Part shown: one piece after another, positions 22,441-33,880 of the stretch
How positions within the stretch are numbered: the first letter of the stretch is position 1
Layout: every line of letters begins with the position of its first letter
From: Plenodomus lindquistii
Taxonomy: Eukaryota; Ascomycota; Dothideomycetes; Pleosporales; Leptosphaeriaceae
Assembly (NCBI GenBank): GCA_025504975.1
Contig: JANUWI010000020.1
Location: 310,001 to 374,000, forward strand
DNA: 64,000 nt
Direction of reading: 5' to 3'
Translations under genes and position numbers: made by a program
Notes under the pieces: generated by a model
The model's input: the letters and a program-made list of their open reading frames with translations, nothing else
Database searches by the model: none
What the model was told of the DNA's origin: nothing

Positions 22441-22985
22441 AGAACGTCATGGCGGGACAGCGCACTCAACGACTGGGTCGGTGCCTTCACACACTACCTG
22501 CAAGCCCTGCAGAACTGCACCGGTTGCTACAGCTGGCAGTGGGACCGCAGGCGCTGCTCCTGTCGAGGATGTGGAGTGTTTCACAGGAGCCTGCCTGTAC
22601 GTTAGAGTGCGCTGTCGTCGCTTGCTGTTCTGCCACATCACGACAGTGCATGCCAGCCGTCGGCCTGGTGCAGCGCGACATCCATCCCCCCGACGATGCC
22701 TGTTCGACGCACAGCCAGATCCAGACGTGGGTCTCACGTAGCCCCCTCAGAGTCGCAGCAGCCCTACGGCCGGACCCGCCCACACAAGCCACCAGCGCAA
22801 GTCCGTCCCGTGTCCGGTGATAGACCCAGTTTCGTTCCCGCTGGGTTAACTTAATCCCAGCTTTTAGGCGCGTCTACGATGCCCAGGTAGATCCCTGATA
22901 CCCAGATAGCGGGAGACCCATCATTCCCTCGGGGCGATCCTTTGGTGCTCCACTCACCGTTCCCGGCTGCAGTGTACCAACAAGC
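22441..22985. other. Region upstream of NLR pseudogene, no gene
   Basis: Several overlapping open frames occur on both strands because the DNA is GC-rich, but none has a recognisable domain. The start of the NLR could not be found here. Bases 22820-22985 hold nothing recognisable. Confidence 0.4.
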
Positions 22986-23580
22986 GATCGCGGACGATCA
23001 AGGCAGGGGCGCTTATAGCGTGGGACATGTAAGGCCGCTTCCAGGCAAGCTTGAGCTGCTGAATCTGGAATAGTGGAACGAGAACGAGACATACGATGGG
23101 GAGCCGCCAACCTGCTTCCACTACTCGATCGAGTGGAAGGTCACGCTGAACAACAAGCTCCTCTCCAGAGATACGGAGCCAGACTTCGTGTTGGGGCCCA
23201 GGTTCTACTGGTCGCTGTCCCTGCGTGAGAAGCTTGAGAAGCTAGAGAAGCTGCTGCAGAAGAAGCTGCCGCCGAGTAAGCGTGTTGCCTGCGAAGACTC
23301 TAACGTTGTTGTATTAGTGACTGAGCGTTCAAAACGTGACTTGACGAAGCGCTTCGATGAACTAGATATCGACTGGTTCTTGGTGGAAAGACAGTTCAGG
23401 TAGAGGCTTGGACTGTCCCAAGCGATCCTCAGTACACCTCCTATTTCCGACGCGCTCTCACCAACCTAGCACAACCAGAGCTTGCGGCCTGTATAGTTGC
23501 CTTCTTCAAGCTAGTACAAGCACGTACGCCCATGAATGTCGGCAGCCCATGCGTCCTCTCCCAATGCCGCTCCTAGGTAG
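22986..23580 (+). pseudogene. Relic of a conserved fungal protein of unknown function
   Basis: A plus-strand frame reads LELLNLE, TAG (23071-23073), WNENETYDGEPPTC, HYSIEWKVTLNNKLLSRDTE, PRFYWSLSLREKLEKLEKLL, then NVVVLVTERSKRDLTKRFDE. I recall this 'IEWKV-LNNK...PRFYW...RDLTKRFDELDIDW' pattern from widespread uncharacterised proteins of Pleosporales and relatives, but can name no family. The frame ends at 23403; the next 160 bases read on in another frame (AWTVPSDPQYTSYFRRALTN), so a frameshift or intron lies near 23400. One in-frame TAG plus the frame break mark it as a relic. Confidence 0.55.
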
Positions 23581-24179
23581 TACTGCTGTACAACAAGGCC
23601 AGATGTACGCTAAGCATGCTCTTGCGGCTTGCGCATGGTTTGCCAGCCAGCTCCATGCAGATCGGCCGTCGTATGCTGGCTGTCCTCCTCGCGGCCGAAC
23701 CCATGCCCGCGCATGTGGTGTGCATTCATCCAGATGGTGTGATAGTGCCCCATCCAAGGCATCACCAAGTTAGACGACGCGAGCGAGTATTATACATGGG
23801 CCATGGCCATCCACCTGAGGCAGCACTGGTCTGTGTATCTGCATTAGCCCTCCAACTTTGGCGCGATTGCCTCTGCTCCTCAAGTTGTACAGGCGCACGT
23901 AGAACATTGTGTGGGCACGACGCGCCTAGACTATCAAGCTGCCTTCGCACTCTACACCGTCATCCCGCGTGTTCACAGAGCAGACGGATTAGATAGTGTC
24001 TCCCCAAAGGGCCTCAATCTGCGAGAAAGTTACGCACGGCGCCTGCAGGCACTCCTGGCGCCCGAGCGAGCGCCTCTGGATGCCGCGTCCCTGGCTGCGC
24101 TCCTTCGCTTTCCTGTGCGCACGGTCGAGCCGGCCTCTTCTCAGATGCCCGATTCGCGATCAACCTAGGCATCTCATCA
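23581..24179 (+). other. Unresolved coding-like stretch
   Basis: Plus-strand text such as LDDASEYYTWAMAIHLRQHW (about 23770-23830) and LDYQAAFALYTVIPRVHRAD (23925-23985) has coding character but is broken by stops. It might be the 5' part of the SNF2 relic that follows, or a separate element. No family recognised. Confidence 0.25.
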
Positions 24180-26896
24180 TGGAGCGCGCCCTGAGGACCT
24201 GCCAAATAGAAATGGACGCACGAGAGCACGCAGGGACTCCCGCGTCGACCGGAACGCCGGCCCAATTTCCCCTCTTCGCGTCAGGGACAGTGTCCAACAG
24301 AACCGCGGGAGCGTCCGCAGAAATCTAGATGAGGAGAACGGCCAGATAGGACGCAACAAGGGCCCCAGCAACGAGGAAGAGGAGGGGGGTGACGACGACA
24401 AGAACGAGGACAGCGAGAACAAGGAAGAGGCAGACAAGGAAGACAGAGACGACGACGAAGAGGAAGGGGACATGGAGGCGCGCGATAGGCAGGTAGAGGT
24501 GTGAGTACAGTCACGCGGTTCGCCTCGTTCGGCCATGAACCTATGCAGACAGGCGGCATGCTAATACCAACAGTAGAGTCAACCAGCATCTAAAGAGCCA
24601 AACAGGACAGCCTGCTGCCCACGTGACCCTAGAGTGGTACGAGAGGGCACAGTCGTTCCTTGGCTTGGATCGCATACCGCTAAGTACCACACGCAAAGAC
24701 GTTGCGCTACCGTCTTCCTAGCAGGTCGCGCCCACCGCAAGGCTGAAACCGCATCAGTGGCTTACGTTGGTCCAATAGGTGTGGCAGGCAAGAAAACTAT
24801 TAGGTAGGTGGTGAAGTAGACGCGTTCAACTGTGGGCTTGGTAAGTCCCATCCAGCGCCTATGCACGTCTTCATCCTCTACCTAGTACGTCTCCTCCGGC
24901 TACAGGTCGACGCAGATCAACAATAAGGGCGGGTGGGCAAGCACGTATCGTCGGGCAGCGGGGGCCTATGTCCGCAGCAGAAGAAGAGCCGCCAACGTCT
25001 GCCTTTGCCATGTCCTTGTACGGTAGACAGCATCACCCACCCAAAGAACTAGATGCTGGCTCCAGGATGCGGTGTGATCCTCTTTACTCCGCACGTCGGT
25101 ATGGAGTGGTGCATAGTCTCCCTAGACCTATTCTACAGTGCGCCGAGCCTCTCGTACCCCACGTTTCCCTTCCGCATCGCTATCAAACACAAGGACACAG
25201 AGAAGCTGATGGCGGGTCTATTCGCTCAGCGGGCCGGCAGCGCCACGCGTCAGCCCCACCCCTGCCAGCCACTGTCTGCTACGGAATGGTCGCAACTTTG
25301 CTTCAAGCCGTCCTCTCGCGACAAGGCGGCCCACGCAGTCGCATTGCAGGCGCTGGGCTGACGCGTTACTAGCTAGACCGGGCGTTACGTGAACGAGGCT
25401 AACATGTACCCAGACGCAGACGAGACTCGCGCGGGCGAGGCGGCATGTGCTATCTTGGTGCTCTCGTCCGTCACCGTATTCACCTCTCATCTTACGAAGC
25501 TGGCCGTCTGGCCCATGGTCGCAAGGATACCTAGAACGCGCAGAAATGACGACACTACAAAGTCCCGGGCGATTACATCTCTTCTAAAGATCAGCAGCAT
25601 GTTCCGGGACAAAGGGCATAGTCACACATCGCTAGATGGGATCCAGATCACGGCACTGCGCGAACTCCAATTCGCCAAACGCGATCACAACGGCACCCTC
25701 GCCTCGTCTTGGATACCAACCAGGACTCCCGTGGACAACAGGCCCGCGGCACTCGTCGTTCATCTCGGTTCGATGCTGGCGCGACTCAAGTGGCGTGAAC
25801 CGGTTCCAGGAGGGCAGATGGACGTCAAGGAGCGCAAATCCATCTACCAACACCCTGCCATCCTGTTGCCCAATGACGGGGCCGCAAAGTTAGACCCGCA
25901 TTCTCCTCCGCTGTTGCAGCTCTAGAATTGGATCAGCAACGCCCGCGGCAGCCACTATGAGGGAGGCAAAGAGGAGGATAGGCACCGTTACGTCCAAATC
26001 ATGGCAGATATCATGCAGAGATCCTTCAACCTCTGCCAACCAGACACGAAGCGGCTAGACAGGACGCTGCTTGTGGAGACAGCACACATTCGCGTGCACA
26101 GGAAGACCCTCAAACCCCAATAGTCCGCAGATGCGCTGACCAGGTTGGCAAAACAGGAACGCGAGATGCAGACAGCAGTGGACTTGTACTGCAAGGAGCA
26201 TGAGACCCAGTCCACGGGCAAGTCTAGAAACAATCGTGTACCTTTGAGCAACATTACCCGTGCTTCCTCATGGCTTACACTCCAAATAACGTCAATTAGT
26301 GCGAACAAGAGAGCATCAATCCAAGGAGCAGTCATGTCAGTCAATACGTTGCCAATCCGCCGTCTTCGCCGTTGTAGGCTGCAGCAACCAAATTGCTCAG
26401 AAGCGACGCCAAATACACGGCCATCCTGAAGTTAGTGAAGCAGCTAGAGCAGTCGCACAAGCGCCATACAAAAACCGCCGACGGAAAGTTTGCCGCTTAC
26501 AAGGTGCTCATAGGTTGCAGGGCCCCCGTGTTAGCGTTACTGCATGCCATCGTAAGCCCGTCTCCTATCCCTCTTCATCTGCCTCCCGCGCTGACCTGTC
26601 TCTAGGGATTGGCTCAGCACTTCCAGACCAAATCCACTCCGCTCTTCGAAGAGCGCGACATATACGCAGCGGGCCACGTGGTCACCCTACTAGGGCGAGA
26701 CATGAACTTTCGGACGCGCACTGCCCAGATCAACGCGTTCAACCGCGTCGACAGCTCGCTCCGCTATCTTGTGACCAGCTTTGGCAAATTCGGAGAACGC
26801 GTGACCATTGTCGGGGTCAATCATGTGATCATCGACGGCCCAGTCACTCCTACGCTGTACAAGCAGTTCATGGCGCAAAACAATCGATTCGGTTGA
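24180..26896 (+). pseudogene. Broken third SNF2-type helicase
   Basis: Plus-strand order parallels the intact SNF2 gene at 9.2-12.8 kb. An acidic low-complexity tract (EEEEGGDDDKNEDSENKEE, about 24375-24435) is followed by a segment ending ARLKPHQWLTLVQ near 24770, then a P-loop-like NCGLGKS about 24825-24845 in a shifted frame. At the end is a C-terminal lobe segment RTRTAQINAFNRVDSSLRYL, VTSFGKFGERV (26715-26800), like the SNF2 motif IV-V region. A 55-bp intron at 26552-26606 (GTAAGC, GCTGAC branch point, TAG) joins APVLALLHAI to GLAQHFQTKS in phase. Stops and frameshifts occur throughout 24.7-26.4 kb; no DExH box or motif VI is readable. The middle part (25389-25925, open for 178 codons) I could not align. 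Its text looks closer to generic fungal SNF2 proteins than to the two minus-strand genes. Confidence 0.5.
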
Positions 26897-27399
26897 CCTT
26901 TTCGTGTGGCTCTTGCACCACATAAACAGCGAATACGAGGTACGCAACCTGCGTCGTACGAAGAGAAGGGTCACAACCACGCTCTTGGTCAGCATAGAGA
27001 CCATCCAAAAGGGAGAGTTAAAATCAGGCACTTTCATCGTCAGCACGAGCGCGTAAGCAGCGAACTCGATTATTCGCTTGCGGTGCGGGTCATTATGTCG
27101 CTATCGAAAAGAGCGTCGCGTGCCTCCATGTGTAGAGACAAGCGTCTTGGTTGGGAAGGTGGATTCTTCATGGCGGGGGTACAGCGTACCAGACATATCA
27201 GAATAGCAACATACGCGAGCGACTAGCTGGCATTTATCGATCCACCTTGTCATATGTGATATAGAGTGTTTACTTTGACGTGAGCTGGACCGGAGCGCTC
27301 TCTTTAGTGCCTGCCCCGTCCAAGGATACACACATAACATGAACTATCCAGCGCGCATTTCGATACCTACTTAAAGGCTTAAAAAGGCGACCCTCTGTG

Positions 27400-29110
27400 C
27401 CCTGTCCCTCTCTTTCTTCCGTCTAACCTCTGATCTTTTGTTTCCAAAAAGAAGAAGAAACCGGTTCGCGCTCTATGTGTGGTGTGCGCGAGAAGAGAGC
27501 TAGATTACAGAAGATAGATCACGAATGGATGTGTTGTCGAGGGCGGCGGCCAACCAAGTCTCAAAACGACCTGTTACAAAAGGAAGAAAAACAGAAACTC
27601 ATGGGGTTTGCTCGGAGTAGTGGAGTAGCCGTGGGGAGGGTGCTAGCCCTACAAGAGCCATGCGACTTATGTACATGTCGCCGAGGTGGGCTGCCTAATT
27701 ACTAGCTGTCCTCGGTCGCCAGGATAGCTTCCCCTTGAGTAGACGGCCCATGTGCCGGGTCCGAGTCTGCCAAAAGAGAACGGAGCGTTTCCAGCCTAAT
27801 GGGGTGTCAAGACCGCCCGGGGCGGGGGGGGGCCGTATACACTACCTGCCGAAACAAGACTACATTGTATTCGACCTATGGTGTCTATGCGAATCGAACT
27901 TTGTAGCAGAGGAAGAATCATAGCCCACGTGTCTAGAAGGCAAGGTGGTTACCACCTGAGTGGCTTGGTCATAAGAAGCGGACCAAGTTCGCATCCATGT
28001 TATCAGTTCCCAGACAGATGGACCAAAGCACGGTGAACGATGTGTATCGGACGGTACCGCGTCAGCCAGGCTGTACCGTGTCAGCGTACAACGTGCGCGA
28101 GACGGGATTCAGCTTACAAATGGGCAGTCGGCTCGTTGATCAGTTGTTGAGTGTGACTTGACGAAGCAACGTTGCCAGCATCTCCCCCTTTTTGGGCTAC
28201 CACTCGATGTTCTGCTCCCACTGATAAAACTGGAGGTTACGCTTCATGTGTGGTGTGCACAGGAGGGGAGTGCAAATTACAAATGGGCAATCGGCTCGTT
28301 GATGTGTTGTTGAACAGAGCTACGCCCGTAGCCTGTCTCTCTCTCTCTGTCTAATTTGCCTCTCATTCGGGCATGTGTTTCCGACCAATAAAAAACGGGG
28401 AAACCAAGCGTGATGTGCGGCGTGCGCGAGAGGAGTGCCAGACTACAAATAGGCAATCGACTCCTTGATGTGTAGTCGAGTACGGATGCTTTGCTCTCCA
28501 GCGCCTATGTACACGACGAGCTGAAATTCCCTATCGTCCAGAGAACGGACCTTGATGGGTGTTATGTGATGCGGGAGTGACCTCGCAAAACTGCTTGTGT
28601 CGCGCTATGTGACAAAAAAGGATTTCACTTCAGTTGCATGGCGTCGAGGGAGGAGACAAGTGGACAAGAATGAAAGCCAGTCGGTAGCAGTAATATGTCA
28701 GGGAAGCCGACCCTGGCCTCTTCCGCCCTTGGTGCTTTCTTGAAGCTTGCTCTGTGCTTATCACTATCTGCACGCGTATCATGAGCTTGTACTTCAAAAC
28801 GTATAGCGCATTTGAGCATGTTGTCGTGATTCGCCAGCTGATGCCCTCGTCAATTGGCGACAACGATAGACTGTACGTCGATTGCATGGCATGGGGCGAG
28901 GAGGGTTGGGGACTGTACCGGAAAACCCATAGAAGTTGGCCTATGTGTCGCCGAGGCGAGTCGCCTGGTTCTTGCGTGTCTGAGATACGGGAAATAGGGT
29001 GACGTTGGTCGCATGGAGCGGGAATGAAGACGATTCCAAAACACAATCAGGTCTCAACCCATGTGTCGAAGGGAAAGCCGCACCTACAGACAGGTGCTTA
29101 CGTGTCTGTG
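27400..29110 (+). repeat. Cluster of degenerate repeats, some in ~160-bp periods
   Basis: A unit like GTGTGGTGTGCGCGAGAGG...GATTACAAATGGGCA...TCGGCTCGTTGATGTGTTGTTGA appears at about 27477, 28090, 28250 and 28413; the last three are spaced about 160 bp. Two copies (27.4 and 28.3 kb) are preceded by a CT-rich TCTCTCTNTCTGTCTAA tract. A second unit (ATGTGTCGCCGAGGCGAGTCGCC) occurs at about 27674 and 28942. No ORF of interest overlaps. It is an old tandem array or repeated remnants of one non-coding element. Confidence 0.6.
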
Positions 29111-30329
29111 AGCGAGATTGCTCTCTTGCCCCTGTCCATGGTAAAAGGCAATCGCTGAGCGTACGTACCCACAGGATGAGCCCGTCCGTTCCTGACGTGG
29201 CGTGCCTGGTCGCATCGCACTGTATCATACCGCGCCCAGCTGCGCTGCCTCTGGTTGTGTCGCATATACTGATTGAAACCTAACAGTGAGTCGCGCCACG
29301 CAAGACACGGATTTGCCGGATTTGCGTGGCCAGATCATGGTGCTGTCGCTCGACGATAATCAGCGTCTGGCAAAACAGAGAGGGACAATTCGAAATGATT
29401 GATCCTGTCATGGGGGCTGAGACGTCAACAAGCGTGGGTTGATACGTCGGATACTCTACTCTTGGCCCTCATCTCCCTAGGCGTGGGATCCTGTTAGGTG
29501 TGGCCGAGTGAGCTGGAGGCAACTTGTGCGTCTGGGAGATTGACCTCGACGAGCCCATCACGGTACTTGACGCTGGTCACATTGCCGAACGGCATGAAGG
29601 CGTCTCGCGGGTGAGTAGCGTTGATCTCATAGACCGACTCGATCGTGTGCCGGAAATCTATGGCCAGGTGGGGCACGGCGGGGTTCCTTGTCTGACGGAA
29701 CAGTACAGAGGGGACAGGATCAGTATGTTCTGTGTTATGTTTAACCTAGTCGCGCGAGGTCATGGATGTGATCTTGTAGCGGCGAAAGCGGTTGGACCGG
29801 TGGGACGGTTGCGAGAGTCGTGTCAGCGCCGCTTGTTGGCTCTTGTAGCAGGGGAATGCTCGCCTTGTTCACGCTCCATGGCTATGATCTAGCATTTGGG
29901 GATGGCAGAGAAGGTTGCGAGTGAGCGGAGGGACTGCGACTGCGCTAGAATGAGCATGTGGTAGTTTGTACAATGGGCTTTATTTCAGTCCGCAGACAGA
30001 GCTCCATAATCAGGAGAGCACAATTTTCAATATATCCACCCCTCCTAGGGATACTTATTTATCCCTGATGATATAGCACAGCACATTGGCGTAGCATAGG
30101 TTTGGATGCACATCAAGTTAGATCAGGCGTAACGGAGGCTATATTGCGATAGCTCTGTTCTGGCCCTAGTAAAACGTTCTTTCGTTTTTTTTCCTTTTCT
30201 TGTTGCCAGTCAGTCGCCTAAGCCTTCTCGGCGCGTCCCTTGTATCATATATCCGTCCCCAGCAGGCCTTCGGCTTGTGCTCGTTCGCCTGCGTAGGCCA
30301 TCGTGGCCCTTTGCCTCTTCCGACTCCAT
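29111..30329. other. No recognisable gene
   Basis: A minus-strand frame at 29494-29676 has coding-like text (VYEINATHPRDAFMPFGNVT, then VKYRDGLVEVNLPD) but is only 60 codons and unrecognised. It could be another short fragment of the module family, which I cannot support. Bases 29990-30200 are AT-leaning with a T-run at 30180-30200, downstream of the Ulp1 relic. Confidence 0.35.
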
Positions 30330-32891
30330 CTATCGTTGTGTACGCCCTTGTCGTTTCTTCTTTTTGGCGCTCCCTAACCACGCTGTATTGTCCGGCACTT
30401 CTTCTACCTCTAGAGCTGGGGCTCTGTTTCTCGGCTGGCTCCCTGAGCCTGTTGACGGCGGGAGAGCGGTGGAGGACCCGGTTTGCCGAAGGACTTCGTT
30501 GGAACGTGTCGAATATATATTATCCGAAGCCTTGCGCTTCGCCGCATGCGTCGCCGGTGTTGCCGAGGTAGTCTTCGCAATGCGTGAGCCCGACATGGAA
30601 GATGAGGCGGGCTGGTGGCGTCGCGTGGGAGTTCGAGGTGTCGCCGCCGGTTGGCCTGGCAAACGAGTGGCATGCTTGAGTGCGAACTTGAAGTCCGGTG
30701 CAGGGCGAGGCAGAGGAGTTGGGGTGGCATGTTCCCAAGGAGAGGAGGAGACGCTGTAGACAGCATGAGTGGTCGTCGTCTTCCCTCGCCCGCTAGGTGT
30801 ATGGGCCGGTGGTGTAGTCATTGGTGCCTGCGCGGAGGAGGTGGGTGCCCTCGCTGTGGTCCTGTCAAGGGGGAGGGATGACAGGTTCAGCACCGCCCAC
30901 AATGAGCTTGTCGCAGGCGAGGTGTCTCCGGTCAGTGTGGCTGTGAGACGCCTTGCAAAGGCAGCTCGCATCTCTCCCCTCCTCCAGGCGGTTTGGTCTG
31001 TGGTAGGCATCCGCCTGTGACTTCGGGCCACGATAGCGCGTATGGCCACGTACCCACTGTCGATCTCCTCCGTCTCTTGCAGATGCATGCAGGGTTCGTA
31101 ACGGATCTTCCGTTGAACAGCTTCGTCGCGGACTCCAGGATGCGCAGTTAGGTGGGCGCAAATCTCCCGACGCCCTTGTGCCAGGAACCACCCGTCCTCC
31201 CCTTCGTCGTACCGCGAGTCGAACACATCAAGCTCCGAAGTGGGGAGCCCGTCGTTGACTTCCCATGCGAATCAGTGACGGTCCTGTAGCGTAGCCAGGC
31301 CTAGCCTCCTTAACCCAGCTTGCGTGTCTTGCGTTCCTTCACCCTGGGCGATGTGGCCTGACGATTTGACGAGGGAGCCCATAGGTCCCGGCGGTTCCGA
31401 TTCCAATAGGAAGTCTGCTAGGAATACATTCATATGGGTGAGGTCTAGTTGTAGGCGGGCCGAAAGGGACAGTATGTCGGCTAGGTGAATAGCTTCCTCA
31501 CGGTAGAGGAGACGGACTTTGGCGTAATCGGCCTTCCGGGTTACCTGGTCTAAGGCGGCGAGGAATGTTTGCTGTGCTACATCAAGGACGGCTGAAATCA
31601 GGCCAAACACATCTGCATGGCTCGTTAGGTCGGAGGTGATGCGGCGATAGCTCTCTTGTATGGCTACGTCGCCGCAGAAGGCTGCGAACGCCTGCTTATT
31701 CGGGAGTATCGGCGGCATCTCTACCCGAGCACAGATGCGGCCCTGATCTCGCGTGTTGTCCGGACATAGTTGTATGTCGAACGGGTGGGCGCAATCACCC
31801 TTCACCCCTTTTGCACGCGGTGGGCCGTCCGCACGCTTACCTGACCCAACCAGCTTTTGGTTGGCGGCCGGTTGGCGTGTCGTGTTGGGAGTAGCAACCG
31901 CAGCCTCGCTGTTCTTGGCCGGGACGGCAGTATGGGTAGGACTCGGGTCGCTACCAGTGGGGCTTGTCTCCATCCGTCCTGTGTCATTGTTGACCTGATG
32001 GCGTGTACGACTAGATGCCTCGAGCGCAGGCGTCTTCGCGGGTTGGCCCCGTGGCGTCAAGCCGGAGACTGTTGCTGTTGGGTCTATCGCGTCGTCGTCT
32101 TCTACCTCGGTCTTGTTACGGTTGTCTCCCTCGCTATCTGCTTCTGGATCAGGCTTGAAGTCGTTATCTAGGGGATCCTCGTCAGATGTGCCGTCGGTGT
32201 CTTTGTTGTTGGAGGTGCTCTCGTCATCTTCACCCTTATCGCCGTCGCCGTCGCCGTCGCCATCGCTGCCCTCGTCACCGCTTTGGGCAGATTTTTCCCG
32301 GCTGGGGCGCTGGCCCTCCATCGTGGGGTGGACCGGTTGGGTCCAGGAGGGTGGTGTTGATGTTGCTGCTGCCGTCGAGGCCGCTGCTGCCGCATCGCAG
32401 TGCTTGTCGTTATCGGCCCCAAGACCAGACCGAGAGGGCTTGCATAAAAGGCTTGGTGTCTTGGATGGTCTGGTGGTCACAGGGTCACCAGGCGGTTCGG
32501 TCGTGACGATGATGGTGTTATGTTTCCGGAGGATCGCTCATACAGTCGTGGCGAAGGCGAGTTGCTCAAGGATTACTGTGTTCTGGAACAGCTGGGGTAA
32601 CAGGTAGATTTGTTGGCCGTTGCCCTTGAGCCCAGCATAATCAATAAGAGGTTGAATCGCACCGCAAAGCGCATCCCATGATATCTTGCCCTTGTGTAGG
32701 AGGTCTATTTTGTCTATCCTTGACAGCACCCGCCCTGTTGGACTAGGTTCTCGGATCTAAAACTGGACAGGCCGCGGTTCTGGCGATGGAAGTGGAGTTG
32801 AGGAGGCAGGGCGCAAAGCTAAGACTCTGGTGGTACGGCTGCGACGGCGCTCATCGTTTGATTGTTCACGAGCGTGTGGAAAGGGTCCCAT
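30330..32891 (-). pseudogene. Ulp1-like protease relic with N-terminal S-W-D module
   Basis: One minus-strand phase runs from ATG 32891 (MGPFPHAREQ) to 30330 with only three internal stops: TAG 32757-32759, TGA 32538-32540, TGA 31272-31274. Residues after the first stop hold the module (ISWDALCGAIQPLIDY, IYLLPQLFQN). Then come a Glu/Asp-rich linker (about 32080-32290), a region aligned to the 18-kb gene (YREEAIHLADILSLSARL, DFLLESEPPGPMGSLVKSSG) and the Ulp1 core. The third stop sits where the Trp of the catalytic HW pair should be (RH, stop, FAWEV; compare RCHWAAWE). The catalytic Cys is also Ser (EEIDSGYVAIRAIVARSH; compare NAVDCGYHAIYVV). The C-terminal 150 residues are Pro/Thr-rich. It is certainly not an active protease. 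The readable phase over 2.5 kb suggests recent decay, or introns at the first two stops. Confidence 0.75.
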
Positions 32892-33541
32892 GGTGAGGTA
32901 AGAGACGAGCGCTGCGCGTGGGGGCAGGGAGGGGGGGTAGATTGAACTTTGAGCTGTACAGCGTGGACGCAACAAGGTAAGGTGATGGAAAGGTAAGGTG
33001 TTGAAAGATGGATTGGGATGTAGCTGCACCTGCTGTTGTTGTAGAGGACTGTTAGTGGGGTACGGGCGGGAATGCGTTATGCAAACGGTGAAGTGAGGGA
33101 GAGCCTTAGTGACGCCAGGTAGAGTTGCGGTGAAGGGCTCGCGCTGTGTTGCTCTGTATCGCGCTACGCCCTGTGCTCTGGAACGATACAGTACTGTACT
33201 GGCGCCAAGTTGGATGATGTATGCTCGAGCATACCAAGTTCCACTTCTTGGCCACACGTGAAGAGGACCCTGGTATCTAAGCCACTAAGTTGGGGCTAGT
33301 AGTACAGAGGATCACAGCACATTGAGGCGGCATCGAGACAGCGCATAAAACAACGCAGGTGGTACGAGAAAGACGAGATAGACCACTGCCTTGTCGCTGG
33401 GGAAGAGCCCATCACATCAGACTACGCCATTCCACCCATTTCTCTTTCCCTCTCGTCTGCTTCCTTTTCTCGACAGCTCGCTTTGATCCCGCGATCTTGT
33501 CGTCTCTCCTTTCACTCTGGCGTTACCATGTTCTCTACTCC
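32892..33541. other. Upstream region of Ulp1 relic
   Basis: The Ulp1 relic's phase stays open on the minus strand up to 33257 but reads as low-complexity Pro/Ser/Thr text, more like a 5' untranslated region than protein. Nothing else is recognised. Confidence 0.4.
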
Positions 33542-33880
33542 TTATTTGTAGCGCTCTCGCTGGCAGGATGGGGCAGTCTTGCGGCCAAGGGGGCCCCTTC
33601 TACCCTCGCCTATTGGGAAGAGACTCGCAAGTCGGTCGTGGCAGGCTCGCCTGAGCCAGACACCTCGCACGGCATGGTCGATGTCTGAGAGCAGTAGGGT
33701 GGGATCCTGATCCTGCACGCGAGCCACGATCGTGCCAGTGGCAAGATAGTCGCGATCATCGGAGGTGGACTCTCCACGTAGAGACCGCAGGCCACGCTGG
33801 CTGTTTTCCTCGTGCGCACAATGTGGAGGCTGTCCAAGCACTTGCAAACGTGGGTTTGCAACTCGAGCCTCAACCGGCAC
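33542..33880 (-). pseudogene. Ulp1-like C-terminal fragment
   Basis: The frame contains DDRDYLATGTIVARVQDQDP, TLLLSDIDHAVRGVWLRRAC, HDRLASLF. This aligns almost position by position with NDCGYFAICAIVARMQDRDP, SIQLLDMDPSTRGDQLRRAC, NRRLAEIL of the plus-strand Ulp1 gene at 36.2-37.9 kb. The catalytic D-C-G reads D-R-D, so Cys is lost. Upstream text (33790-33880) does not match the family, so only the last part of the domain survives. On the opposite strand at about 33800-33930 a frame reads GRILVEVRVVVWVK before a GTGAGT; it may be an unrelated module end. Confidence 0.65.

Noticed and set aside
22441..22820. Open frames up to about 150 codons on both strands upstream of the NLR relic
   Set aside because: They arise from GC-rich coding-like DNA read in shadow phases; the true hydrolase exon phase is different.
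32100..32610. 164-codon plus-strand Ser/Pro-rich frame
   Set aside because: It is antisense to the acidic linker of the Ulp1 relic and consists of low-complexity Ser/Pro text, so it is a shadow.
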